A stretch of 64,000 nt of DNA from Sphingomonas sp. 7/4-4 (GTDB taxonomy: Bacteria; Pseudomonadota; Alphaproteobacteria; Sphingomonadales; Sphingomonadaceae): contig NZ_CP115960.1 in NCBI RefSeq assembly GCF_027941955.1, positions 2,728,001 through 2,792,000 of the forward strand. Reading direction: 5' to 3'. Below are positions 18,008 to 27,561 of this stretch, one piece after another. Under the pieces are notes generated by a model that saw only the letters and a list, made by a program, of their open reading frames with translations, did not search any database and was not told where the DNA came from. The position numbers were made by a program, and so were the translations under genes. Every line of letters begins with the position of its first letter. The first letter of the stretch is position 1.

Positions 18008-19514
18008 GCGGCGATCTCCTCACGCGCGGCGCAATGCTGGCGGATGAAAGCCGCGTGATCGGACATCTGGGCGACCTCGCGCGCAGTGAGCTTGGCGAGC
18101 AGATCGAGATATTCGGCGAGCTCCGCGCTGCCCGGCTGATCGGCGAGCGGGTGGTGCCCTCGGCGGCGATCCCCTGCCCGACGAGCACCTGCAGCCACGC
18201 GACTTCGCTGAACAGGTCGCTCTCCTCGCGGACGATCTGGCCCGAGGCGCGCCACAGTTCGATCTTGTGCGCGAGACTCTCCGGCAGCGGCGTCTCGCGG
18301 CGCGCGCGCCAGAAAGGCTCGTCGCGATCATTGGCCGCGTAATGGAGGATCAGGAAGTCGCGGATGCGATCATATTCCCGATCAGCCTGACGGTTATATT
18401 CTGCGCGCTGGGCCTCGCCGATGCGCCGTCCGGGAAGGAGCTTGAGGATGCGCTCCACCGCCGACTGGATCATGTGGATGCTTGTCGATTCGAGCGGTTC
18501 GAGAAAGCCGCTCGCGAGGCCGACTGCAATGACATTGGCCTGCCAGAAGGCACGGCGCTTGCCCGGCGTGAAGCGCAGCGGACGCGGATCGGCGAGCGCG
18601 GGTCCGTCGAGATTGGCGAGAAGCTGCGCCGCCGCTTCGTCGTCGGACAATGCGTCGCTCGAATAGACGATGCCGTTGCCGGTGCGATGCTGGAGCGGGA
18701 TGCGCCATTGCCAGCCTGCCTTGTGCGCAGTGGCGCGGGTATAGGGCGTGAAGTCCTCCGCCCGCGCACTCGGCACCGCGAGTGCGCGGTCGCAGGGCAG
18801 CCAGTGCGACCAGTCTTCGTAACCGACGCCCAGCGCGTCGGCGATCAGCACGCCGCGAAAGCCGGTGCAATCGATGAACAGGTCGCCGGGAATGCTGCGT
18901 TCGCCGTCGAGCCGCAGCGCAGTGACGTCGCCGGTCCCGGAATCGCGCTGCACCTCGACGATCCGCCCCTCGTGCCGCGTGACGCCGGCCTGCTCGGCAT
19001 AGCTCCGCAGGAAGCGCGCATAGAGGCCCGCGTCGAAATGGAATGCGTACGGCATTTCGGGAAGCATCGCCGCGGTGCGCGCGGGGCCACGCTGCATCCG
19101 GTTGGCGAGCGCGGCGGCGTTGTTGAGCGAATAATCGGCGAGCGGGCCGGCCACGCCCTCGGCCCTGCCGCGCAGCCAGCTGTGCTGGAAGGCGACGCCT
19201 CCATTGGGCCGGCCGACATCGCCGAACGCGTGCATATAGCGCCCGCCCTTCGTCCAGCCGACGAATTCGATCGCGAGCTTGAACGTCGCCTGCGTCGCAG
19301 CGATGAACGCGTTCTCGTCCACGCCCAGCCCGGCATTGAACATGCGGATCTGCGGGATGGTCGCCTCGCCCACCCCGACCGTGCCGATCTCTTCGGATTC
19401 GACCAGAGTCACGCTGAAGCCGGGGCCGAGGAAGCGGACCAGCGCGGCGGCGGTCATCCACCCTGCGGTGCCGCCCCCGGCCACGACGATGCGATAGGGC
19501 TGTTCGGACGACAC
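18004..19514 (-). CDS. Flavin-dependent tryptophan-halogenase family protein (frameshift near C-terminus)
   Basis: 503 residues after repair. The FAD-binding GGGTAGW is at 13-19 and GVGEATIP at 47-54. The halogenase lysine K79 (ATFKLAIEFVGW) and the glutamate E342 (EPLESTSIHMIQ) correspond to the catalytic pair of PrnA and RebH. The family motif WxWxIP is present in GWQWRIP. One G is missing at 18157-18159; restoring it gives the C-terminus ending in CAAREEIAA and a stop overlapping the amylase ATG. Homologues stand in the Caulobacter mal locus and in many TBDT-glycosidase clusters, but their substrate is unknown. FAD reduction would need a separate flavin reductase, none of which is in view. 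Confidence 0.9.
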
Positions 19515-19537
19515 GCTACGCTCCCGGAAAGGCCATG

Positions 19538-19561
19538 GCCCGGGCTCCGCGGAGCCCGGGC
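19538..19561 (-). terminator. Hairpin between receptor and halogenase genes
   Basis: A perfect 24-bp palindrome (GCCCGGGCTCCG and its complement) begins 11 bp after the receptor stop and ends 24 bp before the halogenase start. No U-tract follows. This suggests a partial terminator or an mRNA-stabilising hairpin that keeps the receptor transcript abundant relative to the enzymes. Confidence 0.6.
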
Positions 19562-19571
19562 AGGGTACGCA

Positions 19572-22394
19572 TCAGAACTTGTACGAGAGGCCGAGATAAT
19601 AATCGCGGCCGTAGCGCTGATATTCGCGCGTGAGCCGCGTATCGCCCGCCTCGGTGGTGATGAACGGCGCGTCGGTGAGGTTCTTCGCCTGGGCGAGGAT
19701 CGAGAGGCCGGTGAGCGGACCGCTCTGGAACTCGTAGCCGATCTGGGCATCGAGCACGCCTTCGGCCTTGCCCGTGCGATATTCGGGATTGGCCGAGAGA
19801 CCCGCCAGCTCGGCGAGGAACTCGTCGCGCCAGCGATAGGTCGCGCGGGCCTGGAAGCCGTTCTTCTCGAAATAGGCCGTGCCGGTGCCGATCCACTTCG
19901 ACTGGCCCGGCAGCGTCACCGGGCTATTGTCGGCATAGACGATCTTGCTGTCGACATAGCTGCCGGTGGCGAAGATGCCGAAGCCGTCGAGCGCCTGGCT
20001 GAACACGCTGAACGGCAAGGACGCAGTCGCCTCGACGCCGAGGATCTCGCCGCGGCCGGTATTGGCCGGCGCCTTGACGAGGCCGAACTGCGCGTTCTGC
20101 GCCACCACGATCGCGCGCTGCGGCGCTGGCAGCACCGAGAGCAATGCCGAGAAATCATAGAGCACGCTGTTGTTCGGATCGACGAAGTCGGTGAGGTGCT
20201 TGAAGAAGCCGGTCAGCGCCAGATAGCCACCGCCGTGGAAGTATTTCTCGAACGAGACGTCGATATTGTCCGACTTGTAGGGCTTGAGCTCGAAATTGCC
20301 GCCGTTCGAGCTGAACGGGCTGTTCTGCGGCGAACCGCCGAGGCCGATCTTCGAGAAATCGACGCTGACCGCCTGGGTGATGCGCTCCTGGTCGAGGCGC
20401 GGGCGCACCATCGTCTGCGCGGCGCCGAGCTTGATGTAGAAGCCGTCGTCGAGCTCGACGCTGAACGTCGCCGAGGGCAGGAAGTTGGTGTAGCTGATCT
20501 CGCCGTCAACCGGCGCGGTGATGACGGCGCCGGCCTGGAGCGCGGCGATCTGCCCCGACGAACCCTGCTTGGTGTGCACCACCTGGAAGCCGAGCGAACC
20601 CTTCAATGCCTTGCCGCCGACGGTGCCGTCGATCGCGAGCTTGGCATAGCCGGTGAGCACCTTCTCGGTGATGATATTGTCGCGGACCAGCGAGTCCGGG
20701 CGGTTGTCGAACACCGAATTGAGCAGGCCGTAGACCTTCATCGGATCGTAGGTCAGCATCTTCGGCACGCCGAGATAGTCGAGCGAGACCTGCTCATCGA
20801 GCAGCGCGTCGGCCGGGACGGCGAAGCTCGTGGGCGTGCCGCTGGCGACGGTGCAGTTGGTGCCGCCGCCCGGCGGGCAGAGGAAATACGACGTGTAGCG
20901 GCTCTGCTTCTCGCGGCGGCTGTAGTTCGCGCCCACTTCCCAGCTCTTGACGATCGAGTTGCTGAACTCGCCGTTGAAGCTGGCGCGCAGCGACTTGAGA
21001 TCGTCGGTGAAGTCCGGGCGGTTGAGGAAGCCGGCCTGGACCACGGTCTGGGTGCCGTTGAAGCCCCAGCCGCGCGGATCGGTCAGGCTGATGATGCCGG
21101 TATTGGTGTAATCGAGCGTGGGCACGATGTCGTAGGTGCCGTCGCTGTTGTGCGAGATGTGGATCGTGTCCTTGGCGCCCGACGAATTATAGCCGGTGCC
21201 CGAATAGGTCTCGAGCAGGAAATCGGTGCGGGTCGCGCGGCTCCAGCTGGCGTCGACGACGAAGTGGACCGAATCGCTGAGGCGGAAATCGTTGTTCCAG
21301 CCGAGCGAGAGATTGTCGGCGGAGCGCTTGTTGAAATCGTTGCGCTGGACGCCGACGACATTGGTCAAAGTCGCTTCGGTGACCAGCCCGTCCTCGACCG
21401 TGTAGCCCGGCTGGATGATTGCGTTCGAGCCCCAGTTCGGCGCGATCGGGAATTCGATGCCGCGCAGCCGCTGCGTCTCCTCGAAATTCGAATAGAGCGC
21501 GTCGAAGGTCGAATGGAAATTCTCGCTCGGCTCCCACTCGACCGTGGCGACGCCGCCATAGCGCTTGAGCACGTTCGACTGGACGTACGGCTTGGCACCG
21601 CCGAGGAAGAGGTTGCCGCCGGCGAGCGGCTCGGTCGGGAAACCCCAGGCGGCGTAGCGCTCGATCTGGGTCGGCGTGCTCTGCGCCGACAGGCCGATCG
21701 CGATGCCCAGCGTGTCGCCCGCGAACTTGCCGACATAGGTCGCCGAGGCGCGATAGCCGTAGCGGCTGCCGTCGGGATTGAGCTTGTCCTTCTCGTTCAT
21801 CTGCCCGCGCGCCGATACGACGAAGGCGGTCTTGGAATCGAGCGGACGCAGCATGCGCAGGTCGACCGTGCCGGCGATGCCCGCGGCGACCAGCGAGGCG
21901 TCGGCCGATTTGTAGACATTGACCGTCTTGAAGAATTCCGAGGGGTATTGGTCGTATTCGACGCCGCGATTGTCGCCCACGGTCACCTGCTCGCGGCCGT
22001 TGAGCAACGTGGTCGAGAAATCGGGGCCGAGGCCGCGGATCGACAGGCGCTGGTCGCGGCCCTCGAGGCGCTGTGCGGTCACGCCGGGGAGGCGGGCGAG
22101 CGAATCGGCGATCGAGACATCGGGCAGCTTGCCGACGTCTTCTGCCGAGATCGAATCGACGATCATCGACTGATCGCGCTTGATCGCGGCCGACGAGGCG
22201 AGCGAGGCGCGGATGCCGGTGATGACGATCTCTTCGCCCTGGGTGTCGGCGCTCTGCGCCGGATCGGCGGCGGGCGCGTCCTGCGCCATGGCCGGCGCCG
22301 CGAAGGCCGCGAGCGCGAGCGCGACGCCAAGTGCGTGGCTGCTTGCCCCAAGAGCCATGCGAGTGGCCGAACGGCCACGGTTATTGCTGATCAA
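19572..22394 (-). CDS. TonB-dependent receptor, maltodextrin-type (MalA-like)
   Basis: 940-residue outer-membrane receptor, intact. A long signal peptide ends at APAMAQ, followed by a linker and the TonB-box-like EEIVITGIRAS near residue 55. A plug domain (DVGKLPDVSIADSLARLPGV, RDQRLSIRGLGPDF) and a 22-strand barrel follow, ending in YYLGLSYKF with the terminal aromatic needed for assembly. It heads an operon with halogenase, amylase and glucosidase and faces a LacI gene, the same composition as the Caulobacter crescentus mal locus where MalA imports maltodextrins. The substrate is inferred from that context. Confidence 0.93.
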   Translation of the reverse strand: MISNNRGRSATRMALGASSHALGVALALAAFAAPAMAQDAPAADPAQSADTQGEEIVITGIRASLASSAAIKRDQSMIVDSISAEDVGKLPDVSIADSLARLPGVTAQRLEGRDQRLSIRGLGPDFSTTLLNGREQVTVGDNRGVEYDQYPSEFFKTVNVYKSADASLVAAGIAGTVDLRMLRPLDSKTAFVVSARGQMNEKDKLNPDGSRYGYRASATYVGKFAGDTLGIAIGLSAQSTPTQIERYAAWGFPTEPLAGGNLFLGGAKPYVQSNVLKRYGGVATVEWEPSENFHSTFDALYSNFEETQRLRGIEFPIAPNWGSNAIIQPGYTVEDGLVTEATLTNVVGVQRNDFNKRSADNLSLGWNNDFRLSDSVHFVVDASWSRATRTDFLLETYSGTGYNSSGAKDTIHISHNSDGTYDIVPTLDYTNTGIISLTDPRGWGFNGTQTVVQAGFLNRPDFTDDLKSLRASFNGEFSNSIVKSWEVGANYSRREKQSRYTSYFLCPPGGGTNCTVASGTPTSFAVPADALLDEQVSLDYLGVPKMLTYDPMKVYGLLNSVFDNRPDSLVRDNIITEKVLTGYAKLAIDGTVGGKALKGSLGFQVVHTKQGSSGQIAALQAGAVITAPVDGEISYTNFLPSATFSVELDDGFYIKLGAAQTMVRPRLDQERITQAVSVDFSKIGLGGSPQNSPFSSNGGNFELKPYKSDNIDVSFEKYFHGGGYLALTGFFKHLTDFVDPNNSVLYDFSALLSVLPAPQRAIVVAQNAQFGLVKAPANTGRGEILGVEATASLPFSVFSQALDGFGIFATGSYVDSKIVYADNSPVTLPGQSKWIGTGTAYFEKNGFQARATYRWRDEFLAELAGLSANPEYRTGKAEGVLDAQIGYEFQSGPLTGLSILAQAKNLTDAPFITTEAGDTRLTREYQRYGRDYYLGLSYKF

Positions 22395-22670
22395 AGTCCA
22401 TCTCCCCTAAACCGCGCAACGTTCCGGCTCTTGGCGGCCGGTTCATTTCGAATGCGCAACATGTGGCCCGCAAGGAACTGCGTGCCGTTGGGCCGCACTT
22501 CTTCCGAAACACCCCTCCCCGACCAGCCAGTCACATACGTATTCAATGCCGTTCTCCGCCCAGAGTGGCCCGTTTGCATCACCCCTGTCGTTGACCTGGG
22601 AGGCGATCTGCGCGCATTGCATATTATGCGAAGCGGCACAGACCGCCTGCGGGGAAGGACAGCCAGAGGC
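22395..22670. promoter_or_regulatory. Divergent control region between receptor and LacI genes
   Basis: 276 bp with no gene. It holds three short palindromes that could be LacI-type operators: AACGTT at 22418-22423, just before the receptor start; ATACGTAT at 22535-22542; and GCATATTATGC at 22619-22629, upstream of the regulator. LacI proteins favour palindromes with a central CG pair, which the first two have. Which of them is used cannot be decided here. Divergent promoters for both operons must lie in this stretch. Confidence 0.4.
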
Positions 22671-23713
22671 ATGCAGCGCAAGCCGACCTCATTCGATATC
22701 GCGCAACTGGCGGGCGTCTCGCAGCCCACCGTCTCGCGTGCGCTGCGCGGCGAGCTGGGGGTGAACCCGGCGACGCGGCTGCGCATCGAATCGATCGCCA
22801 AGCAGCTCAACTACCGCGTCGACAAGGCTGCTTCGAACCTGCGCACGCGCCATTCGCAGACGCTGGCACTGCTGATCTTCGAGGATCCGACCGCGGATGA
22901 TTCGCTGATCAATCCCTTCTTCCATTCGATGCTGGGCTCGATCATCCGCGCCTGCGCCGAGCACGATCACGATCTACTGATCAGCTTCCAGCAGCTCTCC
23001 AGCGACTGGCACACCGATTACGAGGATTCGCGCAAGGCCGACGGGATCATCCTGCTCGGCTATGGCGATTACGAGCTGTATCGCTCGCGGCTGCGCGCGC
23101 TCGAGGATGCCGGCACGCATTTCGTGCGCTGGGGCTCGGTCCAGTCCGAAGCGTACGGCCTCACCGTCGGCTGCGACAATCATGGCGGCGGCAAGGAAGC
23201 GACGCGGCACCTGCTCGATCTCGGACGGCGCAGCATCGCCTTTCTCGGCAGCGCATCGAGCCATTATCCCGAATTCCACGATCGCTATCGCGGCCACGTC
23301 GCCGCGCTCAAGCAAGCGGGGATCATTCCCCGCCCCGGCCTCCAGTTCGACGCGATCACCACCGAGGAAGCCGGCGCCGCAGCGGCGAACGCGTTGCTCG
23401 CAAGCGGCGAGAAGTTCGACGCGATCCTCGCGGCCAGCGACTTGATCGCGATCGGCGCGATGCGCGCGCTGCAGGCGGCGGGGCTGGGCGTGCCGGACGA
23501 GGTGGCGATGGTCGGCTTCGACGATATCCCCGCCGCCAGCTCCGCCAGCCCCCGCTCACCACGGTGATGCAGGACCCGCGGCTCGCTGGGCGCAAGCTGG
23601 TCGAGACGCTGATCGGCCGCATCCGCGAGCAGCCGATGGGTTCGGCGCTGCTGCCGACCAGATTGGTGGTGCGCCGCTCGTGCGGTGCGCCCGAGCAGCC
23701 TATTGCAAAGTAG
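22671..23713 (+). CDS. LacI family regulator of the maltodextrin locus (frameshift)
   Basis: 347 residues after repair. The N-terminal LacI helix-turn-helix (FDIAQLAGVSQPTVSRAL) and hinge helix lead into a periplasmic-binding-like effector domain (TLALLIFEDP, GIILLGYGDY, RSIAFLGSASSHYPEFHDR, AMVGFDDIPA). The frame breaks in a C run at 23549-23553; with one more C the end reads PLTTVMQDPRLAGRKL up to the stop at 23711-23713. It corresponds in position to MalR of Caulobacter, which represses the receptor and transporter genes until maltose is present. Confidence 0.9.
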
Positions 23714-23858
23714 GATTTGTTCTGTTTTTGTTCGTACCGGGGAAGCCCGGATCGGACGGGGATTCCGTGAAATATAATTACGAGATGAATCGCGTTTCGG
23801 CGAATTGAGTCAATTTAGTGCCGGTCACGGGCTGCGGCGCCAGCGGGAAGATGAGCAA

Positions 23859-25350
23859 ATGATCGAAAAGCCGCGCCAGTCTCTTGCCGGCCTGTGGAAC
23901 ATCAGTTTCGGCTTTTTCGGCATCCAGATCGGCTTCGCGCTGCAGAACGCCAATATGAGCCGGATCTTCCAGACCTTCGGCGCGAACATCGACGATCTGC
24001 CGTGGCTATGGGTGGCGGCGCCGTTGACCGGATTGCTCGTCCAGCCGGTGATCGGGCATATGAGCGATCGGACGTGGCTCGGCCGGCTGGGTCGGCGGCG
24101 GCCCTATTTCTTCGCCGGCGCGCTGCTCGCGGCGCTGTCGCTGTTCGCGATGCCGCTGGCGCCCGCCTTGCTGTTCGCCGCCGTGATGCTGTGGGTGCTC
24201 GATGCCTCGCTCAACGTCTCGATGGAGCCGTTCCGCGCGTTCGTCGGCGATATGCTGCGCAAGGACCAGCACGCCGCGGGTTATGCGGTGCAGACCGCGT
24301 TCATCGGCACAGGCGCGGTGGTGGGATCGATCTTCCCTGGGCACTGGAGCATCTCGGCGTGTCCAATGCGGCGGCGGACGGCGGCATCCCGGATACCGTG
24401 CGCTTCGCTTTCTGGTTCGGCGGAGCGGCCTTGTTCCTCTCGGTGCTGTGGACGGTGGTGACGACGCGCGAATATGCGCCCGACGCCATGGCGGCATTCG
24501 ATAGCCCTGCCGAGCAGGATGCAGGCGACGGCAACACGCTTGCCGGGCGCGGCTATGGCGCCAGCGCGGCCTGGCTGGCCGCGGGTGCGCTGGTCGTCTG
24601 GGCGGTGGGGCAGTTCGGGCTGGAAAAGGAAGTCTATCTGCTCGGCGCATTGCTGCTCGGCTATGGCCTCTCCAGCGCCGTTGCGATCGCGCTGGCAAAA
24701 GCGGGTCGGCGACCAACATGCTGAGCAGCATCGTCGGCGACTTTTCGGGCATGCCCTTGCTGATGAAGCGGCTGGCGGTGGCGCAGTTCTTCAGCTGGTC
24801 GGCCTTGTTCATCATGTGGATCAACACCACGCCGATCGTGACACAGGTCTTTTACGGCGCCGCCGACGCGAGCGACCCGCTCTATCAAAAGGGCGCGAAC
24901 TGGGTCGATGCGCTGTTCGCCACCTATAACGGCGTCGCCGCCATCGCCGCGCTGACGCTCCTGCCCTTCCTTGCCGCGCGGATCGGCCAGGCGCGAACGC
25001 ATATCGTCGGGCTGCTGTGCGGCGCGGCGGGCTATGCGAGCTTCTTCGTGATGCCCGACCGGCACTGGCTGCTCTTGAGCGAAGTCGGGATCGGCATTGC
25101 CTGGGCGTCGATCCTCGCAATGCCCTATGCGATCCTCGCCTCGAGCCTGCCGCAGAAGAAGCTCGGCATCTATATGGGGCTGTTCAACGTCTTCGTGGTG
25201 GTGCCGCAATTGCTGGTCGCGACCGCCATGGGATCGATCATGAAGCGTTTCTTCCCCGGCGAGCCGATCTGGACGATGGCCTTCGCGAGCGCGACGCTGG
25301 TGCTGGCGGCGCTGGCGATGCTGCGAGTCGCTCGACTGACGCGGGGGTAA
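23859..25350 (+). CDS. SLC45-like sugar:cation symporter (two frameshifts)
   Basis: 497 residues after repair, twelve membrane helices. The opening GLWNISFGFFGIQIGFALQN, the AAPLTGLLVQPVIGHMSDRT loop with RRRPYFFAGA, and the second-half WINTTPIVTQVF are typical of the MFS glycoside/SLC45 group (MalY and sucrose-transporter relatives). It would carry maltose across the inner membrane, feeding the alpha-glucosidase. One C is missing at 24335-24337 and one G at 24703-24705; both repairs together give 1494 bp. ATG 23859 fits the conserved N-terminus. The 145 bp before it contain an AT-rich stretch that may be its own promoter. Confidence 0.9.
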
Positions 25351-25364
25351 TGCTGCCCTTCGTT

Positions 25365-25439
25365 CGTGCTCCGGCGAAGGCCGGAGCCTTGGCCGAAGCC
25401 ACCGCTCGCCTCCAACGCTCCGGCCTTCGCCGGAGCACG
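25365..25439. repeat. Perfect 23-bp inverted repeat between convergent genes
   Basis: Arms at 25365-25387 and 25417-25439 are exact reverse complements, and each arm also contains the self-complementary CTCCGGCGAAGGCCGGAG. The spacer is 29 bp. It fills the gap between the transporter stop (25350) and the rnhB stop (25443) and could stop transcription from both sides. The form is that of a paired REP element, of another type than those at 27-32 kb. Confidence 0.75.
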
Positions 25440-25442
25440 GGG

Positions 25443-26075
25443 TCATTCCGCCGCCTGGATCGCCGGCCCGAAATCGAGTTCGGCCTGGGCGACGGGCGCG
25501 AAGCTGCGGCGGTGGTGCGGCGTCGGGCCGAGCCGACGCAGCGCTTCCTGGTGGACCTTGGCGGCGTACCCCTTGTTGCTCGCCCAGCCATAGCCGGGAA
25601 ACGCTACATCAAGCTCGGTCATCATGCAGTCGCGGCGATGCTTGGCGACGATCGAGGCCGCCGCGATCGACAGGCACAAGGCGTCGCCGCCGACCACCGC
25701 GTGGCTCTGATGGTTCCAATCGGGGCAGCGATTGCCGTCGACCAGCACGAACGCCGGCACGAAGCCGAGCGCATCGACCGCGCGGGTCATAGCCAGCATC
25801 GTCGCCCAGAAGATGTTGAGCGTGTCGATCTCCTCGACGCTCGCCATCCCGACGCCGACCTTGGCGCACTCGAGGAGGCGGGCGCAGAGATCGGCGCGCT
25901 TCGCCGCAGTCAGCACCTTCGAATCATCGATGCCATCCGGAATGCATTTGGGATCGAGCACCACCGCGGCCGCGACCACCGGACCCGCCAGTGGACCGCG
26001 CCCCGCCTCGTCGACACCGGCGACAAAGCCCTTATGCAGACGCTGATAGCGGCGCTCGAACTTCAAATCAGGCAT
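25443..26075 (-). CDS. rnhB: Ribonuclease HII
   Basis: Cleaves RNA in RNA-DNA hybrids and removes single ribonucleotides from DNA. Catalytic residues are in [20 protein letters not shown] (D and E) with DDSKVL, VLVDGN and [14 protein letters not shown]. About 210 residues, normal. ATG 26075 ([10 protein letters not shown]) is chosen; a longer frame starts at 26135 inside the upstream gene. It overlaps the upstream VOC coding end by 8 bp, so it is in one operon with thiD. Confidence 0.95.
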   Translation of the reverse strand: MPDLKFERRYQRLHKGFVAGVDEAGRGPLAGPVVAAAVVLDPKCIPDGIDDSKVLTAAKRADLCARLLECAKVGVGMASVEEIDTLNIFWATMLAMTRAVDALGFVPAFVLVDGNRCPDWNHQSHAVVGGDALCLSIAAASIVAKHRRDCMMTELDVAFPGYGWASNKGYAAKVHQEALRRLGPTPHHRRSFAPVAQAELDFGPAIQAAE

Positions 26076-26454
26076 CGTCGAGCCGCCATGGCGGAAAGCG
26101 GCGCATCTCGCCAGCCTGATAGAGACGGATCGCATTGCCCGCCGGATCGCGCAGCCGCGCCTCGCGCCAGCCCCAGGGCTCGTCCTTGGGTTCCTGTTCG
26201 AACGTGAACCCCTGTTGCTGGAGATAGGCGACGGTCACGTCGAGATCGCCGCATTCGAAATAGACCACCGGCGCGGTGTAATCCTTGTCGGTGGCGACCG
26301 AGAAGGTCGCGCCGCCCTCGGTCTCGAAACGGGCGTAACGCGGGCTAGCCCGGACGACCTGCCGAAGGCCCAGCAGGCGATAGAAACGCTCGGACGCGGC
26401 GAGATCCCGCGCGGGCACCGTCACCTGGTTCAGCATCGGCTCGAAGAAGCTCAT
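26068..26454 (-). CDS. VOC family domain, possibly a separate gene
   Basis: From ATG 26454 ([17 protein letters not shown]) this stretch alone makes a complete 128-residue VOC protein ending in [16 protein letters not shown]. The core elements are [19 protein letters not shown] and [13 protein letters not shown], with metal-ligand-like glutamate in the second half. In the sequence as given it is in one frame with thiD. A separate gene with a 4-bp overlap would need a different base count in the junction. The substrate is unknown. Confidence 0.55.
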   Translation of the reverse strand: MSFFEPMLNQVTVPARDLAASERFYRLLGLRQVVRASPRYARFETEGGATFSVATDKDYTAPVVYFECGDLDVTVAYLQQQGFTFEQEPKDEPWGWREARLRDPAGNAIRLYQAGEMRRFPPWRLDDA

Positions 26455-27224
26455 GTTGAGATCGAGCCGCACCGCCTGCTGCCCCATCGGGCCGTGGCCG
26501 CGCCCGAGATCGGGTGCCTCGCGCATCGCGATCCGTACGAAACGGCGCGCGCGGTTGACGGCTTCGGGCAGGTCCCATTCGGCCGCGAGGCCGCAGGCGA
26601 TCGCCGAAGAGAGCGTACAGCCAGTGCCGTGCGTCGCCTCGCTCTCGATCCGCGGATCGCTCCATTCGATCATCGGCGGATCATCGGGATTGGCCGAGTG
26701 CAGCCGATCGGTGACTTGCGGCGTATCGCCATGCCCGCCCTTGACCAGCACCGCGCAGCCATGCGCCGCCACCAACGCCGCGGGATCGCCGCCCAGTGCT
26801 TCGAGCTCGGGGAGATTGGGCGTGACGATCGTCGCGCGGGTCATCAGCCGCTCGAACGCGGCGACCGTCGCCTCGTCCGCCAGCGTCGCGCCGCTGCTCG
26901 CGACCATGACGGGATCGAACACCACCGGCACCCCGGGAGCTCGGCGAGCTTGTCGGCAAGCGCAAGCGCAGTGCGCGCCGATCCGATCATCCCGATCTTG
27001 ATCGCATCGACGCCGATATCGCGCACCACTGCGTCGATCTGCGCGATCACCATGTCGGTGGGCACCGGATGCACGGCGCCGACGCCGAGCGTGTTCTGCG
27101 CGGTGATCGCAGTGATCGCGGTCATCGCATGGCCGCCGAGCATGGTGACGGTCTTGATATCGGCCTGGATGCCCGCGCCGCCACCCGAATCGGAACCGGC
27201 AATGATCAGGATACGCGGCGTCAC
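26068..27224 (-). CDS. thiD: ThiD kinase continuing in frame into a VOC domain (frameshift)
   Basis: The first 257 residues are hydroxymethylpyrimidine/phosphomethylpyrimidine kinase of thiamine synthesis: [55 protein letters not shown] and [18 protein letters not shown] (ATP/anion hole). One G is missing at 26931-26934; with it the reading is continuous. There is no stop after the usual ThiD end ([10 protein letters not shown]): the frame goes on through an internal ATG at 26454 into a 128-residue VOC domain. Either a true fusion exists or a stop was lost through another base error. GTG 27224 is the start, 5 bp after the DUF1272 gene. Confidence 0.82.
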
Positions 27225-27228
27225 TGGT

Positions 27229-27453
27229 CTATCCCTTGAACTTGCGCTCCGCCGACGCGGGGTGGCGCTCGAGCGCCTTACCAGTTCGCGTCGGCCGGTC
27301 CATCAGTTCGCCGCCGCAATTGGGGCAATTCTCGTCCATCGCCTCGGCGCATTCGGCGCAGAAAGTGCATTCGAACGAGCAGATGAACGCGCCGGGATCG
27401 TCGGCGGGGAGATCCGTGCCGCAGCGTTCGCAATCGGGGCGCATTTCCAGCAT
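27229..27453 (-). CDS. DUF1272 zinc-ribbon-like protein
   Basis: 74 residues with four CxxC or near-CxxC motifs: [20 protein letters not shown] and ENCPNCGGE. The spacing fits two zinc sites, and the family is known as DUF1272 with no assigned role. ATG 27453 (MLEMRPDC) gives the conserved N-terminus; a longer frame to 27549 runs into a REP element and is not real. It is the first gene of the thiD-rnhB series. Confidence 0.85.
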   Translation of the reverse strand: MLEMRPDCERCGTDLPADDPGAFICSFECTFCAECAEAMDENCPNCGGELMDRPTRTGKALERHPASAERKFKG

Positions 27454-27465
27454 CGTCACACACCT

Positions 27466-27555
27466 CCGTTCGCCCTGAGCTTGTCGAAGGGCTGTACTTC
27501 TTCTTGTGCCGCGGATGAAGAAAGAACGGTGCTTCGACAAGCTCAGCACGAACGG
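27466..27555. repeat. REP-like inverted pair, copy A
   Basis: Two 27-bp units in opposite orientation, 27466-27492 and 27529-27555, with a 36-bp spacer. Both share the core CTTCGACAAGCTCAG and the end CGAACGG. The left unit carries GCCC/GGGC and the right one GTGC/GCAC around the core, so each can form its own hairpin. It lies between the DUF1272 start and the glmM stop. Confidence 0.85.
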
Positions 27556-27561
27556 ATTGGG

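Noticed and set aside
18267..23567. A 1766-codon open frame on the plus strand antisense to halogenase and receptor genes
   Set aside because: It is a by-product of strong G/C third-position bias opposite long real genes. Only its end, from 22671, is real (the LacI gene). The rest is low-complexity Arg/Ala/Glu-rich with no domain.
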